Shown here piece by piece: positions 28,002 through 37,308 of a stretch of 64,000 bases of DNA. Below the pieces are notes generated by a model, which did not search any database, was not told the origin of the DNA, and saw only the letters and a list, made by a program, of their open reading frames with translations. Every line of letters starts with the position of its first letter. Positions within the stretch are counted from its first letter, which is position 1. The DNA is taken from the NCBI RefSeq assembly GCF_000262045.1, contig NZ_AJVF01000041.1, positions 1 to 64,000 on the forward strand. The letters are read 5' to 3'. Made by a program: the position numbers and the translations under genes. This stretch comes from Bacillus siamensis KCTC 13613 (GTDB lineage: Bacteria > Bacillota > Bacilli > Bacillales > Bacillaceae).

Positions 28002-28520
28002 TTATTTCTCTTGCAGTGTTTTATAGTATCGGCCTTTTTCAACATATTCCGTTCTGATTCTTTCCATGTCCCGTATGTCTTCTTCTGTAAGCAGGCGGAT
28101 GACCTTTGCGGGCCGGCCGAACGCAAGACAGCCGGGAGGAATGGTTTTGCCCGGGGGAATGAGACTTCCGGCGCCGATAAACGCGCCTTCTCCGATTTCC
28201 GCCCCGTCCAGAATGACGGAGCCCATACCGATTAAAGCATTCTTTCTGATGACTGCGCTGTGCAGTGTAACCTGATGGCCGATCGTGACGTCATCTTCAA
28301 TAAGAAGCGGGCGGCCGGGACTTTGATGCAGACAGCTCAAGTCTTGTATGCTGACTCTTTTTCCGATCCTTGTCGGCGCAACATCCCCGCGGATGACGGC
28401 TGAGAACCAAATGCTTGATTGTTCTCCGATCACGACGTCACCCGTAATGACGGCGTTATCCGCGATAAACGCATCAGGATGTATATCCGGCGTAAATTGT
28501 TTATAAGGGTAGATTATCAT
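28002..28520 (-). CDS. ytoA: Gamma-carbonic anhydrase-like hexapeptide protein YtoA
   Basis: 172-residue left-handed beta-helix protein of the gamma-CA/YrdA group. Hexapeptide repeats run from ~15 to ~135 (FIADNAVITGDVVIGEQSSIWF..., IGMGSVILDGAEIGEGAFIG). His residues in LSCLHQSP and IGHQVTLHS are in the usual metal-binding positions for the trimer. Carbonic anhydrase activity is common but not universal in the family. Divergent from ytpA. Start ATG 28520 after AGAAGGATGAG. Confidence 0.9.
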   Translation of the reverse strand: MIIYPYKQFTPDIHPDAFIADNAVITGDVVIGEQSSIWFSAVIRGDVAPTRIGKRVSIQDLSCLHQSPGRPLLIEDDVTIGHQVTLHSAVIRKNALIGMGSVILDGAEIGEGAFIGAGSLIPPGKTIPPGCLAFGRPAKVIRLLTEEDIRDMERIRTEYVEKGRYYKTLQEK

Positions 28521-28563
28521 GTCTCATCCTTCTTTCTTTAAATTTATGTAAGAGGTGAACTGC

Positions 28564-29343
28564 ATGTGGACTTGGAAAGCAGACAGGCCCGTCGGTACCA
28601 TTGTCATCATCCACGGGGCAAGCGAATATCACGGGCGTTATAAATGGCTCGTTGAAATGTGGAGATCTTCCGGATATAACGTGGTGATGGGCGATTTGCC
28701 GGGTCAGGGAACATCCACCCGCGCCAGAGGGCATATTCGCTCTTTCCAAGAATACATTGATGAAGTAGATATATGGATTGATCAAGCGAGAATGCTTGAA
28801 GCACCCGTTTTCCTTTTGGGCCACAGCATGGGCGGACTGATTGCGATAGAATGGTTTAAGCAGCAGAGAAATCCCCGCATTACGGCACTCATTTTATCAT
28901 CACCTTGTCTCGGGCTGCAAATAAAAGTCAATAAAGTGCTTGATTTTGCGTCTAAAGGGCTGAATGTCCTCGCTCCGTCCATCAGAGTGGACTCCGGTTT
29001 ATCACCTGATATGGCGACGAGGAATGCGGACATGATTGAAGCGGATCAAAACGATTCTTTATATGTCACGAAAGTATCTGTAAGATGGTACAGAGAGCTT
29101 ATAAAAACGATTGATGCCGCTATGGCGCCGACTGATGCGTTTTTAAAGGTGCCGCTTTTGCTGATGCAGGGCGGTGATGACAAAATCGTCGATAAAATGA
29201 AAGTCCGCAAATGGTTTTCCGGTGTGGCTTCCCATAATAAGTCTTACCGGGAGTGGGAAGGGCTTTATCATGAAATTTTCAATGAACCGGAAAGAGAAGC
29301 TGTGTTTAAGGCGGCGAAAGCCTTTACAGATCAGTATATTTGA
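28564..29343 (+). CDS. ytpA: Lysophospholipase / monoacylglycerol lipase-like YtpA
   Basis: 259-residue serine hydrolase. Nucleophile Ser88 in GHSMGG, oxyanion region IIHGASEYHGRY, acid in MQGGDDKIVD, His in EGLYHEIFNEPER. In B. subtilis YtpA makes the lysophospholipid antibiotic bacilysocin from phosphatidylglycerol. ATG 28564 gives the B. subtilis length. The GTG at 28555 lies inside the AAGAGGTGA RBS and is rejected. It is followed directly by ytpB, so lipid turnover and sesquarterpene synthesis are probably co-expressed. Confidence 0.93.
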   Translation: MWTWKADRPVGTIVIIHGASEYHGRYKWLVEMWRSSGYNVVMGDLPGQGTSTRARGHIRSFQEYIDEVDIWIDQARMLEAPVFLLGHSMGGLIAIEWFKQQRNPRITALILSSPCLGLQIKVNKVLDFASKGLNVLAPSIRVDSGLSPDMATRNADMIEADQNDSLYVTKVSVRWYRELIKTIDAAMAPTDAFLKVPLLLMQGGDDKIVDKMKVRKWFSGVASHNKSYREWEGLYHEIFNEPEREAVFKAAKAFTDQYI

Positions 29344-29360
29344 ATTCGCTGGGGGTGCAT

Positions 29361-30443
29361 ATGTTGACAGTACCGGAACATCCTTTTAACCTTATGGCAA
29401 AAGTGTATCGGGAAATTTTTCCGCTCGTTCATCAGGAATTGAATATGTGGCGGGAAAAATCAGATTCCATTAAAAATACCGAGCTGCGGCAGCAGGCGGC
29501 CGCAAGTATCCGTGATAAATCGTTTCATTGTGAAGGCGGCGGCATTTTAGCACTGCTGTCGGGAGAGCAAAAAGAGAAGTGCGTGCAATTTATCATCGCG
29601 TATCAGACGATCAGTGATTATCTGGACAATCTGTGCGACCGCAGCACATCGCTTGACCCGGAGGATTTCCGCATGCTTCACCTTTCCATGCGTGACGCGC
29701 TGACGGTCGGTGCAGAGGTGCAGCCGTACTATCAGTACAGAGAGGAGCAGGATGACGGCGGTTATCTTCATGAGCTGGTCAAAACATGCCAGCGGGTGCT
29801 TGGGTCAATAGAACATTACAGCCTTATTAAACCGTATCTGCTTGAGCTGTGCGATTATTATTGCGATCTTCAGGTTCATAAGCATGTCGTAGAACATGAA
29901 CGCGTTCCGAGGCTTAAAGCCTGGTTTGAGCAGTATCAGTCAAAGCTTCCAGAAATGGAGTGGTTTGAGTTCTCGGCCTGCGCCGGATCGACGTTAGGCA
30001 TTTTCTGTCTCGTTGCTTATTCATTCCAGCCTGATTTTAACGAACATACCGCTGAGAAAATCCGCAGCAGTTATTTTCCGTACATACAAGGCTTGCACAT
30101 TCTGCTCGATTATTTAATTGACCAGGAAGAGGATCTGCTTGAAGGCGATTTGAATTTCTGTACGTATTATCAGTCTCATGAAGAAATGATGCAGAGACTG
30201 AAGCATTTTATTGAAAAAGCGGATGAACATCTGCACGGCATTCCGCATGAAAACTTCCACCGGCTGATTAACAGGGGGCTGCTCGGCGTCTACTTATCCG
30301 ATGACAAAGTCGCCAGCCAAAAAGAAATGGGCCGCCTCGCGCGAAAGCTGATCAGAGCAAGCGGAAAAACGTCATTTTTCTTTTATATCAACGGAAGAGC
30401 CTACCGCAAATTTCAGAAGATGGCATGGACGAAAAGTTCATAA
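29361..30443 (+). CDS. ytpB: Tetraprenyl-beta-curcumene synthase YtpB
   Basis: 360-residue protein (367 if the TTG at 29340 is used) of the unusual DUF2600 large-terpene synthases. In B. subtilis it cyclises tetraprenyl diphosphate (C35) to tetraprenyl-beta-curcumene, precursor of sporulenes. Acid-rich segments consistent with Mg-diphosphate binding are ISDYLDNLCDRSTSLD (~85-100) and LHILLDYLIDQEEDLLEGD (~245). ATG 29361 is chosen because GGGGGTG sits five bases before it; the TTG overlapping the ytpA stop has no RBS. Ends at a terminator. Confidence 0.88.
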   Translation: MLTVPEHPFNLMAKVYREIFPLVHQELNMWREKSDSIKNTELRQQAAASIRDKSFHCEGGGILALLSGEQKEKCVQFIIAYQTISDYLDNLCDRSTSLDPEDFRMLHLSMRDALTVGAEVQPYYQYREEQDDGGYLHELVKTCQRVLGSIEHYSLIKPYLLELCDYYCDLQVHKHVVEHERVPRLKAWFEQYQSKLPEMEWFEFSACAGSTLGIFCLVAYSFQPDFNEHTAEKIRSSYFPYIQGLHILLDYLIDQEEDLLEGDLNFCTYYQSHEEMMQRLKHFIEKADEHLHGIPHENFHRLINRGLLGVYLSDDKVASQKEMGRLARKLIRASGKTSFFFYINGRAYRKFQKMAWTKSS

Positions 30444-30449
30444 TGGGTG

Positions 30450-30484
30450 AACTGCGCCTTTCTCATGAAGGCGCGGTTTTTTTA
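30450..30484 (+). terminator. Terminator of ytpAB
   Basis: AACTGCGCCTT/AAGGCGCGGTT (one mismatch) with a 7-nt loop and a T run. Confidence 0.88.
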
Positions 30485-30535
30485 TTCTTAGAATGAAACA
30501 TTGTTTGCGCAGGCATAATATGATACTTTAATTTT

Positions 30536-31342
30536 ATGAAAAAATTAAAGTATTTAGTCATCATAGGATTAATTTCCATGACGGGCGGCTGCTCCGTCAT
30601 ACATGCTTCCGCCGGCTATCATCCCGTATTAATAGCTCACAGGGGCTCTTCTGCGATTGAACCGGAACATACTGCTTTATCCTATGCACGTGCCATTAAA
30701 GACAAAGCAGACTATATTGAGATAGACTTAAGGGAGACAAAAGACGGCCATCTGATTGCAATTCATGATAAAACAGTCGATCGGACAACTGATGGTAAAG
30801 GATTGACAGAGGATCTGTCTTTGGCTGAGATCAAAAAACTGAATGCCGGAAAAGGAGAAAAGATTTTAACGATTGAAGAAATCATAGAGAAATTCGGACA
30901 AACTGCCAATTACTATATTGAGACAAGAGAAAGTAACGGCAGCCTGGTGATGGAAAAGAAGCTGATTGACATATTACAAAAATATAAGCTGATTTCCAGT
31001 CATAAAGCAGTCATTGAATCCTTTAGCGAGAAGAGCTTAAAGAAAGTTCGGTCTATGAATAAAAGCGTTCCTCTTGTTCGGTTATTAAAAGATAAAGAGG
31101 CTGAGAACATAAATGATAAGCAGCTGCAAGCCATCAGAACATATGCTGATACAGTCGGTCTTAATGCTAAATTAACAAATGAAGCCGCCGTCAAACGTAT
31201 CCACCACAAAAAGATGAAAGTTCACGTCTTTTTTGATAAGGAAGATGAGCGGGCGCTGACGCCGATTATGCTGAAACAAAAAGTAGATGGGGTATTTACA
31301 AATAATCCCGCGTATACACGTAACGTGCTGCAAAAGCAGTAA
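30536..31342 (+). CDS. Glycerophosphodiester phosphodiesterase lipoprotein
   Basis: 268-residue GDPD-family enzyme, expected to split glycerophosphodiesters to glycerol-3-phosphate and an alcohol outside the cell. Signal peptide with lipobox MTGGC (Cys19). The catalytic set is visible: His35-Arg36 (AHRGSS), Glu62 and Asp64 (IEIDLRETKDG), His77 (IHDKTVDRTTDG). Related to GlpQ/YqiK. I do not recall a gene here in B. subtilis 168. Its codon use is more AT-rich than its neighbours, so it looks like an added gene. ATG 30536 has no Shine-Dalgarno sequence within 20 bases, although a TATGAT box (30519-30524) is close: possibly leaderless or poorly translated. Confidence 0.88.
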   Translation: MKKLKYLVIIGLISMTGGCSVIHASAGYHPVLIAHRGSSAIEPEHTALSYARAIKDKADYIEIDLRETKDGHLIAIHDKTVDRTTDGKGLTEDLSLAEIKKLNAGKGEKILTIEEIIEKFGQTANYYIETRESNGSLVMEKKLIDILQKYKLISSHKAVIESFSEKSLKKVRSMNKSVPLVRLLKDKEAENINDKQLQAIRTYADTVGLNAKLTNEAAVKRIHHKKMKVHVFFDKEDERALTPIMLKQKVDGVFTNNPAYTRNVLQKQ

Positions 31343-31345
31343 ATA

Positions 31346-31380
31346 AAAAGAGACATGCGATTTACGCTGTCTCTTTTTTT
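31346..31380. terminator. Terminator after the GDPD gene
   Basis: AAAAGAGACA/TGTCTCTTTT stem around a loop that can pair further (GCG...CGC), then T run. It overlaps the 3' end of the opposing small membrane-protein gene. Confidence 0.8.
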
Positions 31381-31556
31381 AATGGTTTCTTTTTTGCCGC
31401 AAGGTGCATTGCAAATTTGCCGATCAGCCCGATGACGAAAAATGCGGCAAACCACCAATAGTAGGTTTTTGCGAATTCAAATCCTAAATGTCTTGATAAG
31501 ATGATGACGAACATGACATAGGGAACACTGGAAAATATGATGCGAAGAATATTCAA
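31362..31556 (-). CDS. Small two-helix membrane protein, unknown
   Basis: 64 residues with two predicted helices (about 3-22 and 29-50) separated by SRHLGFEFAKTYYWW, and a lysine-rich tail KKKPLKKETA suggesting a cytoplasmic C-terminus. The start is TTG 31556, seven bases after GGGAGGAG. A longer reading to 31604 would add a hydrophilic stretch with no RBS. I do not recognise a family. It is convergent with the GDPD gene and lies upstream of ytqB in no clear operon. Confidence 0.7.
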   Translation of the reverse strand: MNILRIIFSSVPYVMFVIILSRHLGFEFAKTYYWWFAAFFVIGLIGKFAMHLAAKKKPLKKETA

Positions 31557-31650
31557 ACTGCTGCTCCTCCCGGATGTTACGTTTAAACATGTACTTTTTT
31601 CCATTATTCATGGTAATGGACTTTCGAAAAAATGTAAACACCATTCACAA

Positions 31651-31683
31651 AAAGAATCGGCCCGCTTATGACAGGCCGATTCT

Positions 31684-31685
<2 letters not shown>
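31651..31685. terminator. Terminator of ytqAB
   Basis: Perfect 12-bp stem AAAGAATCGGCC/GGCCGATTCTTT with an 11-nt loop, T-rich on the minus-strand exit side. Confidence 0.88.
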
Positions 31686-33230
<1,545 letters not shown>

Positions 33231-33316
33231 TGTTCAAAAAGCCTCCCTCACATCAGATGCATCCTAAAATTGTAGCATGAATGACAGAGAGGAACAATGA
33301 AACAATTATGGAACGG

Positions 33317-34984
33317 TCAAGACGTAATATCTACCTGGCTTTTCTGTTGTTGTTTTAATCTTTTTGGAGATATATCACTGAACAGTGCAAAAATAATTCC
33401 TAATATAAGAATTAAACCGCCTGCTTTGAAAGTAATATTAAAACTGTCACTCATTTTTTCATTATATATATTTGAAATTTTTTTCTGGAGGGCGATAACT
33501 TCCTTCTTTTGAATATCGAAGCTTCTTTGAACTTTTTCCTTATATGGGTCAGGAGTTACTGAGAGAATTTCATCCTCTTTTTTGTTTAATTCAGCAATAC
33601 TTTTTTTCCGATCGAAACCTTTACCGTCAGAATGCTTTAAATGGGTTATTATTTCTTTTTTTGCATTCTTGTCAAAAACCTGGTTGTTTTCTACAATTTT
33701 AATGGCTTCTTTTTTGGCGGAAACTGTCTGATCATTTATATTCATTGTAAGCACAGATGTAAGTATCGCGATGCCTAGTGCCTGACCAACTGTTCTCATC
33801 ATATTAAGAATACCAGAAGCAATTCCTACTTTTTCAGGAGGAATAAGTCGTATCCCTGAACTCATAGCCGGACCTATTACAAGCCCTAAGGCTAAGCCGG
33901 TCAGACATAATAGAATAATTACTGTTGTTATAGAACTGTCGTATCGTATGTATCCATATAAATATGTTGTGATTGTTAAACCGAGCATTCCTAAGCCCGA
34001 AAGCCAAATGCCCCCGAGTTTATCAGATAGCTTTCCGGAAAGGACAGAGGTAAACATAGATGATAGAGCTAATGTAGAAACAATTAACCCCGCTTCTAAT
34101 TCAGTTTTCCCCATTAAATTCGTGAGGAGTAAAGTAATAATAAGGGTACCGCTTGTTAATCCAAGGCCTTGCATAAAGAGGGTGAAAGAACTGAAACTAA
34201 ACGTACGTATCTTCAGCATGGATAAGGGAATCATCGGGTGTTTAATTTTAGATTCAATAAAGAAAAACAAACAGAATAATAATACAGAGATTACAAATAG
34301 AGTGATAATTAATGATGATGACCAGCCTAAGTCAGATACTTTTGCAAAACCAAAGGTTAAACAGAAAAGAGCTCCGGATAAAATAATAATTCCAATATAA
34401 TCAATTTTTTTACTTACTGTCTCATCATAACTCTCAGTAATAAAAAATGCTGCTAAAAAAAGAGAAATGAGACCTAAAGGAATATTTATGAAGAAGATAG
34501 CTTGCCAATTAAAATTTTCAGTTAATAATCCTCCAAGAACAGGTCCTAAAGTAGCTGCTAATCCTGAGAAAGCCCCCCAAACTCCAATGATCAATCCTTT
34601 TTTATTTTGAGGAACGATGGCCAAAGCAATAGGCATTGTAACTGGCACAATGAAAGCAGCAGATAGTCCCTGAATCACTCTAATTGTGATAAGCATTTCA
34701 ATTGAAGTGCTCAAACAGGCAATAACCGATGTCAAAATAAAAAGTGCTAATCCAAATATAAAAGCTTTTTTTCTTCCAAAATGGTCTGCCAGTTTTGAGG
34801 CACCTACTAATAATACTGCAAAAGCTAAAGTATAACCTGTAGCCACCCAAGCTACTTGAGAAAGGTTGCTTGAAAAATAATCCAGCATCTTAGGTAAGGC
34901 TATATTTACTATAGTGGTGTCCATTACCGAAATGAATGTACCTAATAATAATGCAGATAACATAATTAATTTTTTGAAATTCAA
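33317..34984 (-). CDS. MFS drug exporter, DHA2 family, 14 TM
   Basis: 555-residue proton-driven exporter of the EmrB/QacA type, with 14 helices. Family motifs: motif A GASKLADHFGRKKAF (~60), FLPVIMDTTIVNIALP-like start (ISVMDTTIVNIALPKM), and LGPVLGGLLTENFNWQAIFFINIP (motif C plus following helix, ~150). An insert of ~110 charged residues (about 415-525) lies between the last two helices, extracytoplasmic. Start TTG 34984 after AAAGGAGATGG. AT-rich compared with its neighbours and absent from the B. subtilis gene order I recall: probably acquired together with the divergent regulator. Substrate unknown. Confidence 0.9.
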   Translation of the reverse strand: MNFKKLIMLSALLLGTFISVMDTTIVNIALPKMLDYFSSNLSQVAWVATGYTLAFAVLLVGASKLADHFGRKKAFIFGLALFILTSVIACLSTSIEMLITIRVIQGLSAAFIVPVTMPIALAIVPQNKKGLIIGVWGAFSGLAATLGPVLGGLLTENFNWQAIFFINIPLGLISLFLAAFFITESYDETVSKKIDYIGIIILSGALFCLTFGFAKVSDLGWSSSLIITLFVISVLLFCLFFFIESKIKHPMIPLSMLKIRTFSFSSFTLFMQGLGLTSGTLIITLLLTNLMGKTELEAGLIVSTLALSSMFTSVLSGKLSDKLGGIWLSGLGMLGLTITTYLYGYIRYDSSITTVIILLCLTGLALGLVIGPAMSSGIRLIPPEKVGIASGILNMMRTVGQALGIAILTSVLTMNINDQTVSAKKEAIKIVENNQVFDKNAKKEIITHLKHSDGKGFDRKKSIAELNKKEDEILSVTPDPYKEKVQRSFDIQKKEVIALQKKISNIYNEKMSDSFNITFKAGGLILILGIIFALFSDISPKRLKQQQKSQVDITS

Positions 34985-35408
34985 TATACTTCCATCTCCT
35001 TTAGATTATAATCTAATTTAATATTCGATATTGATCTAAAAACATGATAAATATAATTTAAAGTGGTGTCAATATTATTCATAGTTTGTTTTTTTATCCA
35101 CTTTTTTAAAAACTTATTTTTAAGAAACTGAAATTGAAATATACTTGTAAACTAACTGGGAGATGAATAAGGGTTCTAACAGGGAGACCAAACCGCAGGA
35201 GAGTAATTTAAATCAGGATCATGCTCAGCACGGGTAGCCGAAGCATTTATATCACGAAGTACAATGCAAAAATCCTTAAAAACAGGAAATGAATATTCTA
35301 TGAAATTTCTCTTTTGATTGATAAGATTAATAAACATGTAATATGTCTTCCTGGAAGATGGTAAAACGTTTTTATCTGCGGAAAAAAGACTTTATGGGGT
35401 GTTTAGAA
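34985..35408. other. AT-rich divergent control region between exporter and regulator
   Basis: Holds the exporter promoter and palindrome (35001-35024). Further right, 35100-35340 is AT-rich with only short open stretches (for example a 24-codon ORF from 35163 with no RBS). No RNA gene or repeat was recognised. The regulator transcript presumably starts somewhere in 35250-35390. Confidence 0.5.
35001..35016. promoter_or_regulatory. Perfect 16-bp palindrome over the exporter -10 box
   Basis: TTAGATTATAATCTAA is a perfect palindrome that contains TATAAT on the minus strand, 10 bases before the exporter RBS. A related half, TTAGATCAATATCGAATATT (minus strand), lies just upstream. It is a likely operator for the divergently encoded ArsR-type regulator; this is inferred from position and symmetry. 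Confidence 0.6.
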
Positions 35409-36506
35409 GTGCAGTTAATAATTAATGACAGTGTTTCAGACTTTTTTGATAAGATATCCTCTATTCTATTCCTAAAACACGAAGAATTCTTCAAAGATTA
35501 TTCTTCAAAGATGGGTTTGAATTTAGATAATGAGTATTTTTTATTACTAGATGATCTTAAAAAAATCAAAGAGCTGGATAGTGAGTTCTTAAATTTTTAT
35601 TTTGGCAGCTTTAGTGAATACGAAGATGTTAGGAGTGCAAACATTTTTTGTTTAGCGACAGCTTTTTTTAAAATCCCACAGATCTATACGAAGGATTTTT
35701 TTGAAATAATTGAATATTTGTCTGCAGCTACAGATGAAGAGATAAGAAAAAATATTTTAGAGTCCTTAATTTATTTGCATGGAGAGCTTAAAACCGAAAC
35801 ATCTGCTCAACAATATTTAAATGATAGGGAAAGTTTATTTGAGCTGCTTAATAATCTTAATATAAAGCCCGAATACAAGTGGATAATATTTAAGGTAATG
35901 AAATCTCCTAAAACTTATGTAGATCAATTTTGCAACAAATTAATGTTGGTGAATGTTTATCTTAACGAGGCGATTTATAATTTAATTAAATTTAGAGATG
36001 AGTGGATGAATCAATTAAAAAACATCAATATAGATTTTCCAAAAAAGATAATCAGTACGTTAAAAGGTAAGGAATACTTATCTTGTGATTATATTAATAT
36101 ATATCCAACACTTTTACCTTATACTGCAACTATTACGAAAAGTGAAGATAACATTTATGTTGGACTTGGTTATAAAGTTGATCAAATTTTTGAAAATACA
36201 TTAGAGAAAGCAGAGATTAATCACATCATTGATTTTTTGAAGCTTTTATCAGATAAAAGTAAGTTCAAGATATTAATCTTACTTAGTCATAAAAAAATGT
36301 ATGCTAATGAGATTGCCGAACAGCTCAATTTAACCAACGCAACGATTTCACACCATATGAGAATTTTGACATTGCAAGGTTTAGTTGAGAGTACGAGACA
36401 TCAAAATAAAACATACTATTATCTTAATTCTTCTAAATTTCATTCCCTTTTGAATGGTTTATTGAAAAAATTTAAAGGTGTTTCAATTTTGGGTAAAGAA
36501 GAGTAA
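35409..36506 (+). CDS. ArsR-family transcriptional regulator with large N-terminal domain
   Basis: 365-residue regulator. The C-terminal ~75 residues are an ArsR winged helix: LSDKSKFKILILLSHKKMYANEIAEQL then NLTNATISHHMRILTLQGLVE (recognition helix) and the wing RHQNKTYYYL. The first ~270 residues form a helical domain like the DUF5937 part of similar regulators, possibly for ligand sensing. GTG 35409 is preferred because GGGGTG lies seven bases upstream; the ORF is open back to ATG 35343, which has no RBS. Divergent from the exporter and just as AT-rich, so it presumably controls it. Confidence 0.85.
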   Translation: MQLIINDSVSDFFDKISSILFLKHEEFFKDYSSKMGLNLDNEYFLLLDDLKKIKELDSEFLNFYFGSFSEYEDVRSANIFCLATAFFKIPQIYTKDFFEIIEYLSAATDEEIRKNILESLIYLHGELKTETSAQQYLNDRESLFELLNNLNIKPEYKWIIFKVMKSPKTYVDQFCNKLMLVNVYLNEAIYNLIKFRDEWMNQLKNINIDFPKKIISTLKGKEYLSCDYINIYPTLLPYTATITKSEDNIYVGLGYKVDQIFENTLEKAEINHIIDFLKLLSDKSKFKILILLSHKKMYANEIAEQLNLTNATISHHMRILTLQGLVESTRHQNKTYYYLNSSKFHSLLNGLLKKFKGVSILGKEE

Positions 36507-36534
36507 AACAAAGTGTTAAAACCGTCTTGATTTT

Positions 36535-36711
36535 ATGGTTGGTGCTGAAATTCGAAATGAATTCTGGGTGTTTTACAAAATAGGGCGATTATGTCGAGGG
36601 GAAACTTGCGATAAATGTAAAAAAATAAGGCACCATATCAATCGAGTTATGCTCGGTAAAGTGCAGCGTTCTAAAATGGCGGATTTTTATAAAGATTTCA
36701 TTCTGTCTTGA
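36535..36711 (+). pseudogene. 58-codon Cys/His-rich fragment, likely gene remnant
   Basis: Open frame reading MVGAEIRNEFWVFYKIGRLC then RGETCDKCKKIRHHINRVML and ending KMADFYKDFILS. The Cys-x4-Cys-x2-Cys...His-His spacing looks like a metal-binding motif. There is no RBS, and the frame opens only six codons before the ATG. I take it to be the tail of a lost protein rather than a working gene; family not recognised. Confidence 0.35.
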
Positions 36712-36805
36712 TTAAATTATACATTTAATCGTATTTTATACCTTTTCTGTCTTGTGAATGAATTACCTGATATTTCTTGTGAGAATTTATTTGGAATAAG
36801 AAATA

Positions 36806-36829
36806 CTATTGATATGACATTATCAATAG
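36806..36829 (+). repeat. Inverted repeat at the ytzC ribosome binding site
   Basis: CTATTGATA and TATCAATAG (9 bp each) separated by six bases. The right arm runs into the AGGAGG of ytzC, so the folded RNA would partly hide the RBS. It could equally be a DNA operator. Confidence 0.5.
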
Positions 36830-36841
36830 GAGGACTGTTTA

Positions 36842-37114
36842 ATGGCAACAAGACAATCAGTAGATGAACATCTCCAAAGAAGCGAACAGGCGTATGAATT
36901 TGCGAATGAGCAATTTATAACCGCTTCAAAACAAGAGCATTATAATGATAATGAGTACAGTGAAGCGCAAATGATGCTTGAAAACGCGGTGAATGAATTA
37001 AACAAGCTGTCATTATCTGCGAATGATCAGCAGAGAGAACAGCTTTACCGAATGAGGCTGCAGCTGCAGACTTTGCAAAACAATATGATTTTGCAGCGTA
37101 ATTTCGATTACTGA
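36842..37114 (+). CDS. ytzC: DUF2524 protein YtzC
   Basis: 90-residue hydrophilic protein matching B. subtilis YtzC. It is predicted to be almost all helix with heptad-like spacing (DEHLQRSEQAYEFANEQFITASK; AQMMLENAVNELNKLSLSANDQQREQLYRMRLQLQTLQNN), so probably a coiled coil. Strong RBS ATAGGAGGACT. Own terminator. Function unknown; often grouped with spore or stress proteins but nothing here proves it. Confidence 0.88.
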   Translation: MATRQSVDEHLQRSEQAYEFANEQFITASKQEHYNDNEYSEAQMMLENAVNELNKLSLSANDQQREQLYRMRLQLQTLQNNMILQRNFDY

Positions 37115-37135
37115 CCGCGCTGTTTCAGATGGTGC

Positions 37136-37168
37136 AAAAAACCCTGCCGGAATCCCGGCGGGTTTTTT
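37136..37168 (+). terminator. Terminator of ytzC
   Basis: AAAACCCTGCCGG/CCCGGCGGGTTTT stem (one bulge), short loop, T run. Confidence 0.88.
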
Positions 37169-37189
37169 GTATTTCTTTTCAAAAAAGAA

Positions 37190-37245
37190 TTGACAATAAG
37201 GCGGAGTGTGTTTATTGTATTACGTGTACTACTTGATGTAATACA
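37190..37245 (+). promoter_or_regulatory. ytr operon promoter and YtrA operator
   Basis: Promoter TTGACA (37190-37195), 17-nt spacer, TATTGT (37213-37218). Overlapping the -10 is an inverted repeat TGTATTAC (37216-37223) / GTAATACA (37238-37245) with 14 bases between. GntR-type YtrA represses this operon in B. subtilis, and the repeat is the natural operator; ramoplanin or bacitracin-type stress relieves repression there. Confidence 0.78.
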
Positions 37246-37308
37246 CCGCAAACACTCAAAAAAATAAAAACGACATATAAATGCTGAGCAAAGGAAAGGA
37301 GAGCTTTC

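Larger units (their letters stand above)
36507..36841. other. Intergenic region after the regulator, with gene remnant
   Basis: Contains a 58-codon open frame (36535-36711, listed separately) and, at 36806-36829, a 9-bp inverted repeat next to the ytzC RBS. No terminator for the regulator was seen. The region is AT-rich and probably marks the right edge of the acquired block. Confidence 0.5.

Noticed and set aside
35163-35237. 24-codon ORF MNKGSNRETKPQESNL... in the exporter/regulator gap
   Set aside because: No RBS and no recognisable motif; likely chance in AT-rich DNA.
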